Source: DAIDJM01 sp964250215 (GTDB lineage Bacteria > Pseudomonadota > Alphaproteobacteria > Acetobacterales > Acetobacteraceae). Taken from it: a stretch of 24,037 nt of DNA. This document shows, piece after piece, positions 22,012 through 24,037 of this stretch. Position 1 is the first letter of the stretch. Each line of letters begins with the position of its first letter. The stretch lies in NCBI GenBank assembly GCA_964250215.1, contig CAXUEX010000031.1:1-24037 (forward strand), written 5' to 3'. Position numbers and translations under genes: made by a program. A model generated the notes under the pieces. It made no database searches and was not told the origin of the DNA. It saw only the letters and a list, made by a program, of their open reading frames with translations.

Positions 22012-23766
22012 ATGGACGACGGTAAGCAAGGTAATCCAGTACAATTGCCTTGGTATTTCGAGATTTGGCGGTGGCTTCGGAGAAGAGTTGGTCCGCGCGG
22101 TGCCGCCGCTGTCCTGATTTTCGCCGCACTTCCGTTCCTTTGGTGGAACTGGAACGCCGTATCAGATAAGCCATTTGTTGGTCAGCTCATAGGGTACTTG
22201 ACTAGGCAGCCGCTCCCGCACCGGCCGCCTTATACTATGACGATCGGGATCACCCATCTGGAGGGTGACCCCTCACACGAACACGAACAGCTTATACGCG
22301 ACACGTTGGCAAACGACTTCGGAGGTGTTTACACGGCATTCTTTGACCGTAACGTAGATTTTCCCGCCGAGGAAACAGACCAAGAATCAATAAAGGAAGC
22401 TTCGTTGGCCGCGGATAGGCTGAGAGAATCTTCTGGCGTAGACGTTCTTATTTGGGGACGCGTAATAACCTTAGCCGGTAAGAGCCTGACGCGACTGTAT
22501 TGGACGGCGCGGAGGGATATGTCGATAAAATTCACAGACAAATACCCGGATCCCGCCGATACGGTCGCGCTTCCGCCACTACTTGTCGAGGATCTCCGGC
22601 ATGTCATTGCTCTACTTGTTGCAACCGAAGTTATGTCTGCGGTTGCCCTCGAGAACAGTCAAAGTGTGACGGACAGAATGCGCCTTACGCTGAAGCAGAT
22701 CGACGGGCTTTTGGTGAAAGAGCACGGCCAATGGAACGCTCACGATTTCAACCGAATTGCAGAGGCTTATGCCGATGGGTTAGAAGTTTATGGCGCGCAG
22801 GCAAATGACTTGCAAGCTATCGAGCGATCCATCTCTCTCTACAAGGATTTGAGTCGGGAGCAGGATGTCCGATCAACGCCTTCTAATTGGGCGGACGTCC
22901 AACAACACCTTGGGGTCGCTCTGAAGACTGTGGGCGTGCGGGACACCGCCGCAAACAGTCTTCTCGAAGCAGTCGATGCGTACCGAAATGCACTTACGGT
23001 CTTCACGGAGTCCTTATTTCCTAACCAGTGGGCTACCGCGCAGTTGGCTTTGGGCAGTGCGCTAGAGACACTCGCGGTGCGCGCGAAAGAGGACGCTTTG
23101 AGGGAGGGCCGCTTCAATGCGGCGGTTGAGGCCTACGCCGCGGCTTTAAGGGTCTGCACAAGAGATAGGGAGCGTGATTGCTGGGTTGCGGCTCGAATGG
23201 ACTTGGGGAACGCATTTGACGATTGGGGTCGCATAACCAGGAGCACCTATTATACCAGGTCGGGTCTAGATATCTTTCGGGATCTGGCGCAAATTCTATC
23301 TCGCGACAATGACCCACTCACATTGGCCGAAGTTCAGATCAATCTTGGCATAGCGCTGAACAACCTTGGAAGTGAGACGTCGGAGAAATCTTTCGCGCTT
23401 GAAGCCGTTACTGCGGAGAAGGCTGCCCTGAGCCTGCTCAGCGAAACTGCCACTCCCTACTTGTGGGCCAAAGCGCAAGAAAACCTGGCGGCCGCTTATT
23501 CTTCATTGGCATCGAGAGGTGATCTAGCTATGAGAAGCAAGCAAATCTGGGCGTTCCGTCAAGCGCTACGTGTATGGAGGCGTGGTGGCGACCCCCGCGC
23601 TTTTATATTAACAGAGTGTAACCTTGCATTTTCCCTGATGCAGTATGCCGGGCAAACGCGGAGCCCTTTTGATAGCCAGGTCGCAGATGCTGCAGGGTTA
23701 AAGTGCCACAACGACGCGTCGCGGGCGCAGATCGAAAAATCACAGGTTCAATCTGAAGTTCATTGA
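22012..23766 (+). CDS. Membrane-anchored TPR-repeat protein with possible TolB-N-like domain
   Basis: An intact 584-residue protein, not a named family. A basic, Trp-rich N-terminus (WRWLRRRVGPRG) precedes one membrane helix at about 31-48, which by the positive-inside rule puts the bulk outside the cytoplasm. Residues 75-170 form a compact domain (TIGITHLEGD, then GVDVLIWGRVITLAGKS). Its pattern recalls the TolB N-terminal-like domains of cyclase- and TPR-associated proteins; this is inference. Six helical repeats follow with a core like WAxxQxxLGxALxxLG at 292, 339, 390, 437, 484 and 530, about 47 residues apart and typical of TPR-like scaffolds. The tail is hydrophilic. The start is set by the first ATG after upstream stops; the ribosome site is weak. 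Many codons end in A or T, unlike the nuo genes, suggesting transfer. It probably binds proteins; partner unknown. Confidence 0.85.
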   Translation: MDDGKQGNPVQLPWYFEIWRWLRRRVGPRGAAAVLIFAALPFLWWNWNAVSDKPFVGQLIGYLTRQPLPHRPPYTMTIGITHLEGDPSHEHEQLIRDTLANDFGGVYTAFFDRNVDFPAEETDQESIKEASLAADRLRESSGVDVLIWGRVITLAGKSLTRLYWTARRDMSIKFTDKYPDPADTVALPPLLVEDLRHVIALLVATEVMSAVALENSQSVTDRMRLTLKQIDGLLVKEHGQWNAHDFNRIAEAYADGLEVYGAQANDLQAIERSISLYKDLSREQDVRSTPSNWADVQQHLGVALKTVGVRDTAANSLLEAVDAYRNALTVFTESLFPNQWATAQLALGSALETLAVRAKEDALREGRFNAAVEAYAAALRVCTRDRERDCWVAARMDLGNAFDDWGRITRSTYYTRSGLDIFRDLAQILSRDNDPLTLAEVQINLGIALNNLGSETSEKSFALEAVTAEKAALSLLSETATPYLWAKAQENLAAAYSSLASRGDLAMRSKQIWAFRQALRVWRRGGDPRAFILTECNLAFSLMQYAGQTRSPFDSQVADAAGLKCHNDASRAQIEKSQVQSEVH

Positions 23767-24012
23767 TTTTGTGATTGACGTTCGGCTTTGTTGTCGCCGT
23801 CATACATCACCTCAGTCACGTCTCGGGACGCTAGCAGTTGCGCCGGTCAGCAGGCTGCGGACTGCGTTGCGTTGCGATGGTGCGCGCGTTGTACCCGACG
23901 GCCCGCTCCCCCAAGGAGGCGGATGGCGCTGCGCTTATCCGCCCTACGACTGTTACGGTTCTGCTTGGACTCGCGACGAAGGGAGAGTGGGTCGTTGCAA
24001 TTTCTTAAGTGA
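23767..24012. other. Intergenic stretch after the TPR gene, no gene seen
   Basis: No convincing frame on either strand. The stretch holds GCGTTGCGTTGCGATGGTGCGCGCG-type half repeats at about 23863-23890 and a full palindrome at 23918-23943. It ends at repeat copy B. Confidence 0.5.
23918..23943. repeat. REP-like palindrome copy 6 (intact long form)
   Basis: GGCGGAT (23918-23924) pairs with ATCCGCC (23937-23943) around GGCGCTGCGCTT, which can itself form a small hairpin. CTACG follows, as in the other copies. This is the undamaged version of copy 5. Confidence 0.75.
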
Positions 24013-24037
24013 CGGGTTCCAAGGGCTTGCCCTTGGC
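24013..24037. repeat. Imperfect palindromic repeat, copy B (runs off the window)
   Basis: A 25-bp block matching 21595-21619 except for T in place of G at the centre (CCAAGGGC-TT-GCCCTTGG). The window ends inside it, so its full length is unknown. Confidence 0.75.

Overview
The first 19 kb is a GC-rich alphaproteobacterial core block. Gene order is lon (3' end), hupB, tRNA-Val, tRNA-Asp, nuoA to nuoN, birA, coaX, rnj, all on the + strand. This order, the 14-subunit complex I operon with single nuoC and nuoD genes, and an alphaproteobacterial-type LexA box (GAAC-N7-GAAC) all point to Alphaproteobacteria. High GC and the style of the intergenic repeats make Rhodospirillales, perhaps Acetobacteraceae, the best guess; that placement is inference.

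Layout, positions 1-1840. The Lon protease gene ends in a strong intrinsic terminator. It is followed at once by a promoter-like TTGACG-N17-CTAGTG for the HU-type DNA-binding protein. tRNA-Val(UAC) lies 11 nt behind hupB. tRNA-Asp(GUC) follows, with its own TTGACC-N17-CTAGAG promoter-like sequence.

Positions 1840-19042. The complete proton-pumping NADH:quinone oxidoreductase operon (nuoABCDEFGHIJKLMN) is very tightly packed, with ATGA/GTGA overlaps or gaps of a few bases. All the cysteine ligands I could check for the Fe-S clusters (N1a, N1b, N2, N3, N4, N5, N6a/b) and the key membrane Glu/Lys residues are present, so the complex should be functional. The same run continues through a biotin-protein ligase (unusually short), type III pantothenate kinase and ribonuclease J.

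Positions 19043-24037. Downstream of rnj the character changes abruptly. There is a palindromic repeat, then a minus-strand reading frame read from a LexA-box promoter and apparently leaderless. Next come a small acidic ORF, a frameshifted Kelch-like remnant, a frameshifted hypothetical gene, and a PD-(D/E)XK-like gene with no visible start codon. Last is an intact plus-strand gene for a single-pass membrane protein with a possible TolB-N-like domain and six TPR-like repeats of about 47 residues. Short palindromic REP-like repeats and two copies of a 25-bp imperfect palindrome lie among these genes. The third codon positions of the last few genes look much richer in A/T than the nuo genes, so this is probably a decaying accessory region inserted after the conserved block.
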